A DNA stretch of 33,384 nt from Candidatus Bathyarchaeota archaeon (GCA_018396415.1 JAGTRE010000005.1:1994-35377), one strand, 5' to 3'; numbered from the stretch's first letter, positions 15,426 through 23,548 are shown. Translations and numbers: made by a program. Notes: a model not told the origin generated them from the letters alone.

Positions 15426-16355
15426 TTAAAGAATAAGCGTTAAGATGGCTTTCTGAACATGGAGTCTGTTTTCGGCTTGGTCGAAAACAATTGAGCGGGG
15501 GCCGTCGATAACCTCAGCGGTTACCTCCTCACCGCGATGGCATGGAAGACAATGCATAAAAATAGCTTCTGGTCGCGCATATTGGAATAACTTGGAGGTA
15601 ACTTGGTATTTTGGAATAAACGTCTTTAATCGCTTTGCTCTTTCAGCTTCCATTCCCATTGAAACAAACGTATCTGTATAGATTACGTCTGCATTTTTAG
15701 CTGCTTTCTTGGGATCTCGGACTATTTCTACAACTGCGCCCGTTTCCCCTGCGTTTTTCTTCGCCCAGTTTATAATTGTCTTGTCTGGTTCATAACCCTT
15801 GGGGCAGGCAACGCTAATATTAACTCCTAATTTCGTACATCCAATGAGGAGGGAATTGCATACATTATTTCCATCGCCGATCCATGCCAGTTTCACCTCT
15901 TCTAGGCACCTCTTTTTCTCCCATATTGTAAATAGGTCGGAAAGTCCTTGGCATGGATGGTGAAGATCGGATAAACCGTTCACTACGGGAATATCCGCAT
16001 ACTTCGCTAACTCCTCGATATCTTTATGTGAGTAAACCCTTGCCAATATCCCATTTGCATAGCGACTCAGGACTTTCGCTGTGTCAGCAATGGTTTCGCC
16101 TCGACCGAGTTGAAGCTCATTCCAATTTAAGTAGATAGCGTACCCACCCAGTTGCCTCATACCGACCTCGAATGAAACTCTAGTTCTTGTGGATGGTTTC
16201 TGAAAAATCATGGCAAGGATTTTTCCAGCGAGGGGCTCTTTTTTTAATGCGCCTTTTTTCTCTTTCATTCGTTGTGCAAGTTTAAGTATCTGCCACAACT
16301 CCTCCTTTGTGTATTCTTGCATCGTTAAAAAGTCACGACCGCGAAGGGACAACAA
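15426..16355 (-). CDS. argF: Ornithine carbamoyltransferase
   Basis: The 309-residue enzyme joins carbamoyl phosphate and ornithine to citrulline in arginine synthesis. Catalytic motifs are complete: the carbamoyl-phosphate loop QKPSTRTRVSFE near residues 53-64, the HPCQGLSDL motif, the ornithine-side SMGMEAE loop and the C-terminal HCLPCHRGEEV. Two TTG codons are adjacent (16355 and 16352); GAGGTG just upstream fits the second slightly better. The gene is 61 bases beyond ftsY in the same direction. No other arginine gene is nearby. Confidence 0.96.
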   Translation of the reverse strand: MLSLRGRDFLTMQEYTKEELWQILKLAQRMKEKKGALKKEPLAGKILAMIFQKPSTRTRVSFEVGMRQLGGYAIYLNWNELQLGRGETIADTAKVLSRYANGILARVYSHKDIEELAKYADIPVVNGLSDLHHPCQGLSDLFTIWEKKRCLEEVKLAWIGDGNNVCNSLLIGCTKLGVNISVACPKGYEPDKTIINWAKKNAGETGAVVEIVRDPKKAAKNADVIYTDTFVSMGMEAERAKRLKTFIPKYQVTSKLFQYARPEAIFMHCLPCHRGEEVTAEVIDGPRSIVFDQAENRLHVQKAILTLIL

Positions 16356-16416
16356 TTACACCTCAAGGCTTAGCACGAATAGTTTGGGGGATAGTTTCAA
16401 AAATCTTGTGGAGGGG

Positions 16417-17325
16417 CTATTTGCCAAGGATTTTGTCAACAAATACGTTTGGGTCAAATGGTATAAGGTCTTCGTAGTTTTGTCCGGTGCCTAAGTAGAT
16501 AATGGGTTTTTTGGTTATGAAGGTAATTGAAATAGCGGCACCACCCTTAGCGTCAGCGTCGATTTTAGTTAGGATTGAAGCATCGATACGTACGTGGCGA
16601 TTAAATTCCTCGGCTTGTGTAACTGCCGCATTTCCAGCTAACGCGTCTCCTACAAAGATTATGCAGTCTGGTTCGCATACCCGTGCAATTTTTTCCATTT
16701 CTAATAGCAGATTTTTGTTTGTTTCAATTCTTCCAGCGGTATCTACTAGTACAGCATTAATTCCATGTGCTTTGGCATGATTAATTGCGTCGAAAGCGAC
16801 TGATGCGGCATCTGCCCCGTAGGGGCGTTGAATCATTTTAACTCCCAGGCGTTTGGCGTGCTCTTCTAACTGTTCAATCGCACCTGCGCGGTATGTATCG
16901 CTACATGCTAACACTACACTGTAGCCATGGTTCATAAGGAGTTTGGCAACTTTAGCGATGCTTGTCGTTTTTCCTGAGCCATTAATTCCGACAAATAGGA
17001 GGACTGCCGGTTTTCTCTCAGCCCGGTTTTTTTCTATTATATTAATTATATCAACCCGGTTTTCAGGGACCAGAATGGATAGAAGGGTTTCTCGGAGGGT
17101 TTTTTCAATAAGCTCCCGTTTATCTTCAAATTTTCCAACTTGTCTACCCTCGAGACTTTTTTTAATATGATCGCAGATCCTATCAGCGACAGAAACAGCG
17201 ACATCGTTCTCAATTAGGGTAAGTTTAAACTCCCAAAGTAATGAGTCAAAACTTTCACCTTTTAGCTCAGTTTTTACGACTTTAGTGAAGAGGTCCTCAA
17301 CGCATTTCCTTAACCTCTCAAACAC
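16417..17325 (-). CDS. ftsY: Signal recognition particle receptor FtsY
   Basis: The 302-residue SRP-type GTPase docks ribosome-nascent-chain complexes at the membrane. It has an N domain (helical, residues 1-95) and a G domain with GINGSGKTTSIAK (G1), DTYRAGAIEQL (G2 insertion-box region), DTAGR (G3), TKIDADAKGG (G4) and GTGQNYEDLIPFD (C-terminal). The N-terminal acidic A domain is short, as in many archaea. I prefer the GTG at 17325, with AAGGGA upstream, giving MFERLRK; a GTG at 17340 would add five residues. It overlaps the end of the prefoldin gene by eight bases. Confidence 0.94.
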   Translation of the reverse strand: MFERLRKCVEDLFTKVVKTELKGESFDSLLWEFKLTLIENDVAVSVADRICDHIKKSLEGRQVGKFEDKRELIEKTLRETLLSILVPENRVDIINIIEKNRAERKPAVLLFVGINGSGKTTSIAKVAKLLMNHGYSVVLACSDTYRAGAIEQLEEHAKRLGVKMIQRPYGADAASVAFDAINHAKAHGINAVLVDTAGRIETNKNLLLEMEKIARVCEPDCIIFVGDALAGNAAVTQAEEFNRHVRIDASILTKIDADAKGGAAISITFITKKPIIYLGTGQNYEDLIPFDPNVFVDKILGK

Positions 17326-17755
17326 GCCTTGTCCCTTCACTTATTTTTCTTGAGAGTTCGTTGATCTTAGACCTTGTTTCATTAATTTTCTGGGCTACTT
17401 GGACGAATTGTTGTTGCAGTGACTGCCGCACTTTCTCTAGTTCAGCTAGTTGGTTGGCAACACTAGTTTTAGCTTCATCTATAGTTTTTTCTACGGAGAT
17501 TCCGGCACCGATTCCAATAATTACCTTGTCTGGTTCAACTATGCCTGCTTTAATATATGATCCGGCACCGATCGGTATGAGGAGTTGCGTGTCTTTCTCC
17601 TTATTTTTAAGTCCATCTAAGGTCAGTCCAGCTATCTGAGAGTCTGCGATAGCTGAGTCAATTATGTTTAATCGTGCTTGAAGTTCTTCTGCTGTCCCCT
17701 CTAAAAGCCGCAACTCAATAATCATTCTTCTAAGTGTTTCTTCTTCATTTGTCAA
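17318..17755 (-). CDS. pfdA: Prefoldin subunit alpha
   Basis: The 145-residue subunit of the jellyfish-shaped chaperone passes unfolded proteins to the thermosome. It has two long coiled-coil helices (residues 3-45 and 95-140) flanking a beta-hairpin body with the family's LLIPIGAGSYIKAGIVEPDKVIIGIGAGISVEK pattern. Start is TTG at 17755 with GAGGTGA upstream. It lies between L18a and ftsY, the usual archaeal arrangement. Confidence 0.94.
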   Translation of the reverse strand: MTNEEETLRRMIIELRLLEGTAEELQARLNIIDSAIADSQIAGLTLDGLKNKEKDTQLLIPIGAGSYIKAGIVEPDKVIIGIGAGISVEKTIDEAKTSVANQLAELEKVRQSLQQQFVQVAQKINETRSKINELSRKISEGTRRV

Positions 17756-17770
17756 GTTTTCACCTCAGCC

Positions 17771-17998
17771 TCAAGCAAGTTTGCGGATGAGTTCAGTAGT
17801 TGCTTCTTCTGGTTTAATTTCTTTGATTTCCAGTATCTTTATCTGAAAACGTTTGGCTTTGTGTCGGCTGCCGATTTCCGCGTAAATAGTTTCCACAGCG
17901 TCTTCCGGTTTTATCGCTCTAACTTCCCTTGTAAAAGCGGTTCGAAGGTTTGGTTTCCGAATTTCTCCCTTTACTTGAAAGATCTTAACTTCAGACAA
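17771..17998 (-). CDS. rpl18a: Large ribosomal subunit protein L18a (LX)
   Basis: The 75-residue protein matches archaeal LX/L18a: VKIFQVKGEIRKP at the N terminus, FTREVRAIKPEDAVETIYAEIGSRHKAKR in the middle, and an IKEIKPEE C-terminal strand. I choose TTG at 17998 because GAGGTGG ends five bases upstream and MSEVKIF is the family start; a GTG at 18007 overlaps that ribosome site. Fourteen bases after aIF6. Confidence 0.92.
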   Translation of the reverse strand: MSEVKIFQVKGEIRKPNLRTAFTREVRAIKPEDAVETIYAEIGSRHKAKRFQIKILEIKEIKPEEATTELIRKLA

Positions 17999-18012
17999 TC
18001 GTTCCACCTCTA

Positions 18013-18681
18013 TTAGACAACGCCTAATGCTTGACCGATTATTACAATTTCTGGACCGGTGGTCACGGATCCAGCGATGGCTCCATGACGATTTGCAATT
18101 AAACCCGTTCCAACGAATGGTACGCCGCAGTTTACTGTACCTACATCAACTGGGACTTTTAAAACGTCTTGTAAAAGTTTTCGTTCTTCATCTCTTAGCA
18201 TTGGGTGAACTAATGCACCCTTATTTGTCGCAACTCCAAGGGATCCAACATAGGGGAGGCATGCAATTTCACCCGAAACTACTTCAACTCCTAAAATTTC
18301 CTCAATTTCGTGGACAACCTCCCTTGTTAATCGGGGGTCTGCGATGGCTCCATAGTCATTTGCCAGGATAAGATTGCCGAAAGCGGTTTTCTTTGATTTG
18401 ATGGGTTTGACGTTGATATCCGCAATAGCTCGGATAGTTTTTATGTCCTCTTCATGAGCGAAATGGGGAAGAATAACCCCGTTGGAGTTTGCAGCGACAA
18501 GTGCTCCAATCAGCCTCGATCCTCCGATATTTGTTTGTATAACTTCAACCTTGAGATAACTTCGGAGTTTTTCAACTTTTGTCTTCGGTATACCCGCTGG
18601 AACGATAGCGAATGAGTCGGTTACAAGGGAGTAAACACCTATGTTTGGGCTACCCCAGAGATTAAAGAGGAAGACGCCCAA
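18013..18681 (-). CDS. eif6: Translation initiation factor aIF6
   Basis: The 222-residue pentein-fold protein binds the 50S subunit (L14/L24e face) and blocks premature joining. The five-fold repeat is visible: PNIGVYS, NIGGSRLIGALVAANSNGVILP, LILANDYGAIADP, VGSLGVATNKGALVHP and VGTGLIANRHGAIAG. Length is normal. Start is TTG at 18681, four bases after the L31e stop. aIF6 next to L31e/L39e is conserved in archaea. Confidence 0.96.
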   Translation of the reverse strand: MGVFLFNLWGSPNIGVYSLVTDSFAIVPAGIPKTKVEKLRSYLKVEVIQTNIGGSRLIGALVAANSNGVILPHFAHEEDIKTIRAIADINVKPIKSKKTAFGNLILANDYGAIADPRLTREVVHEIEEILGVEVVSGEIACLPYVGSLGVATNKGALVHPMLRDEERKLLQDVLKVPVDVGTVNCGVPFVGTGLIANRHGAIAGSVTTGPEIVIIGQALGVV

Positions 18682-18685
18682 AGAT

Positions 18686-19072
18686 TTAGTCTCCCTCAGC
18701 TACATGAACTTTAACCACGCCCTCCTTATTTTTGGCGGCCCTTACACGGATTCTTCTTGGGGGCTTTTCAATGCCTCTACTCCAAATTAACTCGTTAACT
18801 TCGCGGCTAAGGATAATGGAATCAGTCTTCATATGTCTCTTTATGAAACTGCGAATAACCTTAATTGCTTTTGGGGTTCGTTCCTTTCTTGGAACAATCC
18901 ACGCTCGTCGGAGTGGTATAGTATAAATTCTTTCCTCAACTATTTCTTCAGGGGCTTCTTCCTTTTCACCTCTCTCTTCGACTTCTTCCTCCGTAACTTT
19001 CTCCGGTTCTGGCCCCTCTTCCATGGTCTTCTCTTCCTCTGGTTTATTCCCTTCTTCCGTTTCTTCAACCAT
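18686..19072 (-). CDS. rpl31e: Large ribosomal subunit protein L31e with acidic N-terminal extension
   Basis: Residues about 47-128 are an ordinary L31e (ERIYTIPLRRAWIVPRKERT, then KAIKVIRSFIKRHM, then VNELIWSRGIEKPPRRIRV). The first 46 residues are almost entirely Glu, Lys, Pro and Gly, mostly Glu, and are absent from typical 80-95-residue archaeal L31e. ATG at 19072 is a good start; no strong internal start is seen before the conserved domain. The tail is probably disordered and may project from the exit-tunnel rim, where L31e sits. Confidence 0.93.
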   Translation of the reverse strand: MVEETEEGNKPEEEKTMEEGPEPEKVTEEEVEERGEKEEAPEEIVEERIYTIPLRRAWIVPRKERTPKAIKVIRSFIKRHMKTDSIILSREVNELIWSRGIEKPPRRIRVRAAKNKEGVVKVHVAEGD

Positions 19073-19084
19073 TGAAAAACCCTC

Positions 19085-19240
19085 TTAAACCTTCAATTTG
19101 GTACGTCGCCAATGTCTTCGTGTTGGAGTGGCGCGGACATGCCCCATCGTTTTAGCTATTACCCATGTGGGAACGGGGCGGCTTTCTTTTCCAGCTTTCG
19201 CTAGTCTTCGCTTTCTAGCTGCTGGTTTGTTCCGTGCCAA
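19085..19240 (-). CDS. rpl39e: Large ribosomal subunit protein L39e
   Basis: The 51-residue protein is very basic and lines the peptide exit tunnel. It shows the family signature [18 protein letters not shown] followed by [12 protein letters not shown] and [14 protein letters not shown] at 19240 is the start, three bases after the PDCD5 stop. Its small size hides it from routine gene finding. Confidence 0.95.
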   Translation of the reverse strand: MARNKPAARKRRLAKAGKESRPVPTWVIAKTMGHVRATPTRRHWRRTKLKV

Positions 19241-19243
19241 AGC

Positions 19244-19567
19244 CTAGATCCTCCGAATTCGGATATCCCTTCGCTGGGATTGAAGTTTAACTAAGATCGC
19301 TTTAAGTAGCTCATCGGTGATTGGCAGGTTAACTCGACCTGACTGAGCAATTTGAATAAGTTGGAGCTCGATCTGTTCTGCAAACTCTGGCTTAACCATC
19401 TTTATGTTTGTAAGTCGCTGTCTTGCTTCTGGAGTTAGAATCTGCCTGAGAACGGTTTGCTTCGCAGTTTCGATCTGAGCCCGCTTCTGCTCCTCCATCA
19501 GCCTCCGCTGCATTTCAATGAGTTTACGCCTTCGAATTTCCTCTAGCTCTATTTCCTCCGAGCTCAT
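19244..19567 (-). CDS. DNA-binding protein of the PDCD5/TFAR19 family
   Basis: The 107-residue protein matches the archaeal PDCD5-like family: a charged N-terminal helix ([20 protein letters not shown]), then a three-helix bundle with [31 protein letters not shown] and the basic C terminus RRDIRIRR. Archaeal members bind double-stranded DNA in vitro, but the biological role is unclear. It sits between S19e and L39e, the standard archaeal arrangement. Confidence 0.93.
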   Translation of the reverse strand: MSSEEIELEEIRRRKLIEMQRRLMEEQKRAQIETAKQTVLRQILTPEARQRLTNIKMVKPEFAEQIELQLIQIAQSGRVNLPITDELLKAILVKLQSQRRDIRIRRI

Positions 19568-19592
19568 TTGGCGGCACAGTCCATTTTAAATT

Positions 19593-20036
19593 CTAACTTG
19601 GGAACTTCTTATCCAGTTCCCGTTTAACCTCACCAGCCAATCTATCTAACAGGCTTCTTCCTTCTTTTGTAATTATCCTTCCCCTTTTCTCAGCAGTCTT
19701 TACGAATCCGGCTTTTTCAAGTTGCTGTAGGGCTTTACGTATGATAGTTCCTCCACCTTTTCGGAAGTGTTCCGGCCTGTCCGTGTGCTTCTTTCTTCCT
19801 CCATAAAATTTTCTTAAATGTGACACGCCGATCGGCCCATTGATATAAATTTTCCGGAGGATAGAGGCGCATCGTGTATACCACCAATTAGAATTTTGAG
19901 GGGGTTTTTCTTTATGAGATCCGGTTTTTACGAACATGGCCCAAGTTGGTGGAGTGACCTCTGGGACATTTTCTTTTAGGTACTTTGCAAGCTTTTTTAT
20001 CAAGCAATCTGCTGGGACGTCATATACTGTAGGCAA
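19593..20036 (-). CDS. rps19e: Small ribosomal subunit protein S19e
   Basis: The 147-residue protein matches S19e, an archaeal/eukaryotic 40S-type protein of the head: VYDVPADCLIKKLAKYLKE, then WWYTRCASILRKIYINGPIGVSHLRKFYGGRK, and RKALQQLEKAGFV with a winged-helix fold. Length is normal. It follows the YhbY gene by about 47 bases. Confidence 0.96.
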   Translation of the reverse strand: MPTVYDVPADCLIKKLAKYLKENVPEVTPPTWAMFVKTGSHKEKPPQNSNWWYTRCASILRKIYINGPIGVSHLRKFYGGRKKHTDRPEHFRKGGGTIIRKALQQLEKAGFVKTAEKRGRIITKEGRSLLDRLAGEVKRELDKKFPS

Positions 20037-20083
20037 ACAGCTTTCCCCGGAAGGAGTTTTCCCTCACTAATTCACGAAGACCC

Positions 20084-20377
20084 CTATAAAGGCTTTTCAT
20101 GGGGATGTCGACGCCTATAAATGACGAATGTGTTTCCTCGGACTTCAATGAGCTCTGCTCCAGTCTTTTCAGCAATCAGGCGGGCAAGCACATCTCTTTT
20201 TCTCGCTTGGAGCGCGCTCTTTAGCATTCGAACTTTAACTACCTCATTTTGATCTAATTGCTTTGAAACTTCCTCTATAACTTCTTGTGTAATACCTTTT
20301 TTACCCATCCAAATTGTGGGGTGCTCCCTAGCCATCTCTTTTCTTAGTCTTAGTCTTTGTTTAGTCTTAATTGTCAT
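20084..20377 (-). CDS. YhbY-family (CRM domain) RNA-binding protein
   Basis: The 97-residue single CRM domain is expected to bind pre-ribosomal RNA. Visible are KQRLRLRKEM, the strand-loop IWMGKKGITQEVIEEV with the GxxG-type loop, and the final strand TFVIYRRR. ATG at 20377 (MTIKTK) has GGAG eight bases upstream and overlaps the RNase P gene by eleven bases; the open frame to 20440 is only overlap. Confidence 0.92.
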   Translation of the reverse strand: MTIKTKQRLRLRKEMAREHPTIWMGKKGITQEVIEEVSKQLDQNEVVKVRMLKSALQARKRDVLARLIAEKTGAELIEVRGNTFVIYRRRHPHEKPL

Positions 20378-20693
20378 GGTTTTTTCTCCGCAATGGTATC
20401 CGAGTTCTTCCTCCGCAATACAAGCAGGTGATAACGACATGTGGCTCTCTTTTTAGTTGAATGCGAACCCGGCAGCCAATTCCCGGAAGGATAAATTGTT
20501 TACAGTGCCGGCAGACAAGTCTCTTATACTCTGGAGGAATTCTAACCTTACATCGCATACTAATCCGCCGAGCAAGTTCCACGTATCGCTGAGCCAAAAT
20601 TCGGTTTCTATGGAAAACTTGGATTGCAAGGCGAAAAAGAATCTGAATGCGGTTAAGGGCGATCTGTTTCTCTAGCCCCTTCTGATAATTCAT
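20367..20693 (-). CDS. rnp4: Ribonuclease P protein component 4 (Rpp21/Rpr2)
   Basis: The 108-residue protein matches RNP4, a zinc-ribbon subunit of archaeal RNase P, which removes tRNA 5' leaders. N-terminal helices (ALNRIQILFRLAIQVF, LAQRYVELARRISM) bind Rpp29, then IPPEYKRLVCRHCKQFILPG supplies the first CxxC and VITCLYCGGRTRIPLR the second. Relevant to the heavily interrupted tRNAs in this window. It starts seven bases after the DUF1616 gene. Confidence 0.93.
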   Translation of the reverse strand: MNYQKGLEKQIALNRIQILFRLAIQVFHRNRILAQRYVELARRISMRCKVRIPPEYKRLVCRHCKQFILPGIGCRVRIQLKREPHVVITCLYCGGRTRIPLRRKNHDN

Positions 20694-20700
20694 GTGGATG

Positions 20701-21303
20701 TCACTTGTTTTTTCCTACTGCAAGTTGGAACTTGCGAGCAACCGCCACAAGAGCGCAAACTAATGTGACGCAAACTAGGCTGACAACAACTGGAATCAAT
20801 CTAATTCCCCAGGGAGTAAAATTAAGCACCAGTGCTGTCAAAGGGGAGATGGCGAGGCTAAGCCCGATGCCAAGTGCAACTCTTTCAATATCGTCAAGTT
20901 CCTCTCTCTTGGGGAATAAAGCTTCTACAAAACAGTAGCCTGGCAGGAAGAGAATAAAGATGAAGCCAAAGATCCATCTTATGTAGGCTAAGGAAGTGGC
21001 TTCACTTGGGATAAGAAACACTGACAGTATGGTTAGAGCAATTAATCCTACTACAATCCAAAACCATCTTGACCAGTGAACGGAAAGAAGATATTGGGAG
21101 AGGCTTGTCGGTGGTGGGATAGGTTCTTCTAGTATGATTTTGGCTTCATCTCGAAGTCTCGACACATGGTCAATAATCGTTTCTTTGGGAGCGGAAGTTT
21201 TCTGTTGAACAAGCCTCACTAGTTCCTCAACAGATGTGGGATGCTTTGTTCGGACTATTTCAACGATTATTTCATTGAGGCTTTGGGGCTTCTGCTCCGG
21301 CAT
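20701..21303 (-). CDS. DUF1616 membrane protein with N-terminal helical domain
   Basis: The 200-residue protein has an N-terminal winged-helix-like domain (residues 1-60, HPTSVEELVRLVQQKT, ETIIDHVSRLRDE) followed by four membrane segments at about 79-99, 107-130, 141-161 and 169-189. The FLPGYCFVEALFPKREELDDIERVALGIGLSLA stretch is typical of DUF1616. Function is unknown. It heads the cluster that runs to ftsY, so it may belong to the same transcript. Confidence 0.8.
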   Translation of the reverse strand: MPEQKPQSLNEIIVEIVRTKHPTSVEELVRLVQQKTSAPKETIIDHVSRLRDEAKIILEEPIPPPTSLSQYLLSVHWSRWFWIVVGLIALTILSVFLIPSEATSLAYIRWIFGFIFILFLPGYCFVEALFPKREELDDIERVALGIGLSLAISPLTALVLNFTPWGIRLIPVVVSLVCVTLVCALVAVARKFQLAVGKNK

Positions 21304-21699
21304 AGTTAGGCTTACGCTCCAAATTCTTTTGATTTTGTATAGTTTTTAACCTTTTATTAATTAGCTTTTGTTGGGATTTCGGGTTTTCCGTATTTGAAGT
21401 CAAATAGCTCTTCTTTCCTTTTCGTTGATGTGAAAGCAATCAAAGTAGTATGATTCTCATCGACCATCAGAAAAAGCTCTTGAGAGATCTTAGAGGCGGT
21501 GAATTATTGCGTTTACTTACACTCAAAGAAGAATCTAACTTCGATGCTCAGGTTATTAAGCGAAGTTCGCTATAAACTGATGAAGAATAGCTGCACACTT
21601 CGTAAATCTCCTCAGCAATCGAAGTTGTATATCCAACAGACGCAACAGAACTGTTGATAAGCTTTCGTTGCTATTTAAAATTGTGAGCAGGAAATCCTC
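21304..21699. other. Intergenic region between divergent DUF1616 and nep1, with a short ORF
   Basis: No convincing gene fills these 396 bases. On the minus strand an ATG at 21467 opens a 36-codon frame ending at 21357 that reads MVDENHTTLIAFTSTKRK and onward with protein-like composition; its frame is closed just upstream, so it may be the end of a decayed gene. A TATA-like TATTTAAA near 21672 fits nep1. Confidence 0.35.
21672..21679 (+). promoter_or_regulatory. Probable TATA box for nep1
   Basis: TATTTAAA has its centre about 25 bases before the GTG at 21700 and about 48 before the ATG at 21724. The predicted transcription start therefore falls at or just after the GTG, which implies either a leaderless message or use of the ATG. 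Confidence 0.45.
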
Positions 21700-22464
21700 G
21701 TGCTTCAGCGGTTGGTAGCTCGCATGGCGCCAAAGTTAACCCTCGTTGTTGCGGAATCGGCTTTAGAAGTGGTTCCTGAAGCTCTCTGGGGTCACCCTGC
21801 AATTTGGAAGCATGCAAAAAGGGAGGGGAAGGAGCCTAGTCAAGTTCTTCTAGATCGTTCTTATCATCACAGCGCCATGTTTAAGCTTGAAGGGGCTGAA
21901 AAGCGTGGTAGACCGGATATTATCCACGTTACGCTTTTAGAAGCCTTGGGTTCTCCCCTTAATAAAGAAGGGCTTCTACAAATTTTCGTTCATACTATTG
22001 GTGATTATGTTATTTGGGTAAACCCGAAGGTTCGCATCCCAAGAAATTATAATCGCTTTGTCGGCCTCATTGAACAATTATTTGAAAAGGGAAGAGTTCC
22101 GGTCGATGGGGAACCCCTTCTGGCATTAAAAAGGCAGTCGCTTAAGCAATTGTTTAAGGTGCTTAACCCCACTTTCATAGTAGCTTTCAGTCGCCTCGGA
22201 GAAAGAAAGTCAATATGTGAGGTCACCCAACAGCTAATTAAAAGGCTGAGACCCCTAGTTTTGGTAGGTGGCTTCCCGCGCGGTCACTTCGCGGATGAAA
22301 CGATTAGGCTTGCTGACGAAGTGGTTTGTGTGGATCCAGAAACCCTTGAAACCTGGATTATTGTTTCAAGAGTTATCTATGACTATGAACAAGCGATTAA
22401 CCTAACCTCTAAACGGTTAAAAATTATGTCCCAACCACCTACCTCCATAGAAAATATAAGTTAG
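21700..22464 (+). CDS. nep1: rRNA pseudouridine N1-methyltransferase Nep1
   Basis: The 254-residue SPOUT-class enzyme methylates a hypermodified pseudouridine of 16S rRNA and helps 30S assembly. Motifs are LTLVVAESALEVVPEAL near the N terminus, RGRPDIIHVTLLEALGSPLN, the WVNPKVRIPRNYNRFVGL motif, and the knotted AdoMet-site part LVGGFPRGHFAD. Two starts compete: GTG at 21700 with AGGA seven bases upstream, or ATG at 21724, which gives the family-like MAPKLTLVV and fits better with the TATA position. Confidence 0.95.
   Translation: MLQRLVARMAPKLTLVVAESALEVVPEALWGHPAIWKHAKREGKEPSQVLLDRSYHHSAMFKLEGAEKRGRPDIIHVTLLEALGSPLNKEGLLQIFVHTIGDYVIWVNPKVRIPRNYNRFVGLIEQLFEKGRVPVDGEPLLALKRQSLKQLFKVLNPTFIVAFSRLGERKSICEVTQQLIKRLRPLVLVGGFPRGHFADETIRLADEVVCVDPETLETWIIVSRVIYDYEQAINLTSKRLKIMSQPPTSIENIS
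22453..22460 (+). promoter_or_regulatory. Probable TATA box for tRNA-Gly(TCC)
   Basis: An AAATATAAG stretch is centred about 30 bases before the tRNA 5' end at 22487 and overlaps the last codons of nep1. Spacing suits archaeal TBP/TFB promoters. Confidence 0.45.
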
Positions 22465-22486
22465 GTTCTGTTCAGTGAATTTTGAG

Positions 22487-22617
22487 GCGAGGGTAGTCTA
22501 GCTAGGCTGGCAGAACCAGCCCTAGAGTGGACTAGGACGTCGATTAAGCCGGCAAGATCGGTCAAGCGTAAGCCTTCCAAGCCGATGACCCGGGTTCAAA
22601 TCCCGGCCCTCGCACCA
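22487..22617 (+). tRNA. tRNA-Gly(TCC) with D-loop and anticodon-stem introns
   Basis: Acceptor GCGAGGG pairs with CCCTCGC, the discriminator is A at 22614 and CCA is encoded at 22615-22617. The T arm is CCGGG-TTCAAAT-CCCGG. Intron 1 (22503-22527, 25 nt, in the D loop around 16/17, uncertain by one base) forms a hairpin CTAGG/CCTAG plus CTGG/CCAG; its removal leaves GTC-TAGCTGGACTAG-GAC, close to the D arm of the tRNA-Arg here. Intron 2 (22543-22571, 29 nt, at 29/30) splits the anticodon stem: TCG joins GC to pair with GCCGA around CTTCCAA. Its bulges are CG^A and AA^G with an ACGT/GCGT helix. Spliced length is 74 nt. Confidence 0.88.
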
Positions 22618-22620
22618 ATT

Positions 22621-23034
22621 TCACTGTTTCTGGCTGCAAATTTCTTGAACCTTTGAGAGATGTCTCGCAATTTCCACTGCATCTCTAGAAATTTCGATAA
22701 GTTTTCCCTTTTCCAAAACATAGTGTTTAATATTTGCATTTGATTTTGAAACACGCTTTACCTGCTCCGCCGTGAAATGAAGTTGGATGCAATGAGGCGA
22801 CCCATCCAGTGTAAGTACCACGATCTCCTTTGGCTTCGAAGTTTGAAGTATTGTTGCCAATTTAAATCCAACAACGTTCATATGAGCTTTTTCTAGACAT
22901 ACGTGAAGCGGAATTCTCCCTTTAGCCAACGTATTGAAAGTTTTTGGCGCATCCTTTTCTACGCAGGTTCCATGGATCAGCAATGCCGCCTCGCTTAACT
23001 GTCGATTTCTTACGTTTATGGTTAATAACTCCAT
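22621..23034 (-). CDS. Conserved-looking protein of unknown function
   Basis: The 137-residue soluble protein has no family I can name with confidence. Visible features are a Cys and His-rich first half (HGTCVEKDAPKTFNTLAKG), the striking AHMNVVGFKLATILQTSKPKEIVVLTLDGSPHCIQLHF core, and a helical end with RDAVEIARHLSKVQ. The alternation of a glycine helix, strand and HC motif suggests a small ligand- or metal-binding alpha/beta domain, which is inference. ATG at 23034 has GGTGA about six bases upstream; a GTG at 23067 would add eleven residues. The stop is three bases from the convergent tRNA-Gly(TCC). Confidence 0.65.
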   Translation of the reverse strand: MELLTINVRNRQLSEAALLIHGTCVEKDAPKTFNTLAKGRIPLHVCLEKAHMNVVGFKLATILQTSKPKEIVVLTLDGSPHCIQLHFTAEQVKRVSKSNANIKHYVLEKGKLIEISRDAVEIARHLSKVQEICSQKQ

Positions 23035-23067
23035 TTTAATCACCAAACCTGTTTCGGGGCTGTCCAC

Positions 23068-23548
23068 TTTAATTCGTTAGATTATTTTTATTATGGGTTG
23101 TGAGACGTCAGCTGCAACTGTGGTTTTTCGAAGTATGGTAACTAATCAAGCCGTCAAGGAATTTGTCAAGCATCTAGGAGAAAACACTGCCTATTTCAGC
23201 CTTCTGTCCTTGCTATCGAAATATATCTTCGTAGTCGTCCTCCCACGCAAGGCACAATGGAACCTAACTGACGATTTGCATTTCCTGCAGTTTTTCACGA
23301 TATTGGCCCTCAGAATACACATTTGCATTACCCCTAATGCTTGGAGTGCGTGGCTTATACACCCTCCTATTGTAGATGTCATCCAAACAGTTCCCGAATA
23401 CAGCTATTGATACGCGCTAGCCGTCAACTTGATAGCCGACAAGGATAACATGTCCGGGGTTTCCAAAATCATTCTTTAAATACCAAGCTATCTAATTCAA
23501 AAAGCCAGCTTCAAATTTCACGCCCGCTTACCCGAGTTCATGTCCAAA
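23068..23548. other. Gene-poor region before tRNA-Gly(GCC)
   Basis: Frames longer than 60 codons exist on both strands (23093-23410 plus; 23191-23382 minus). The minus one has an NCRKC motif and a basic CALRGRTTTK stretch, but neither has a ribosome site, family resemblance or typical codon use. I see no supported gene; a decayed zinc-binding ORF on the minus strand is possible. Confidence 0.35.
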
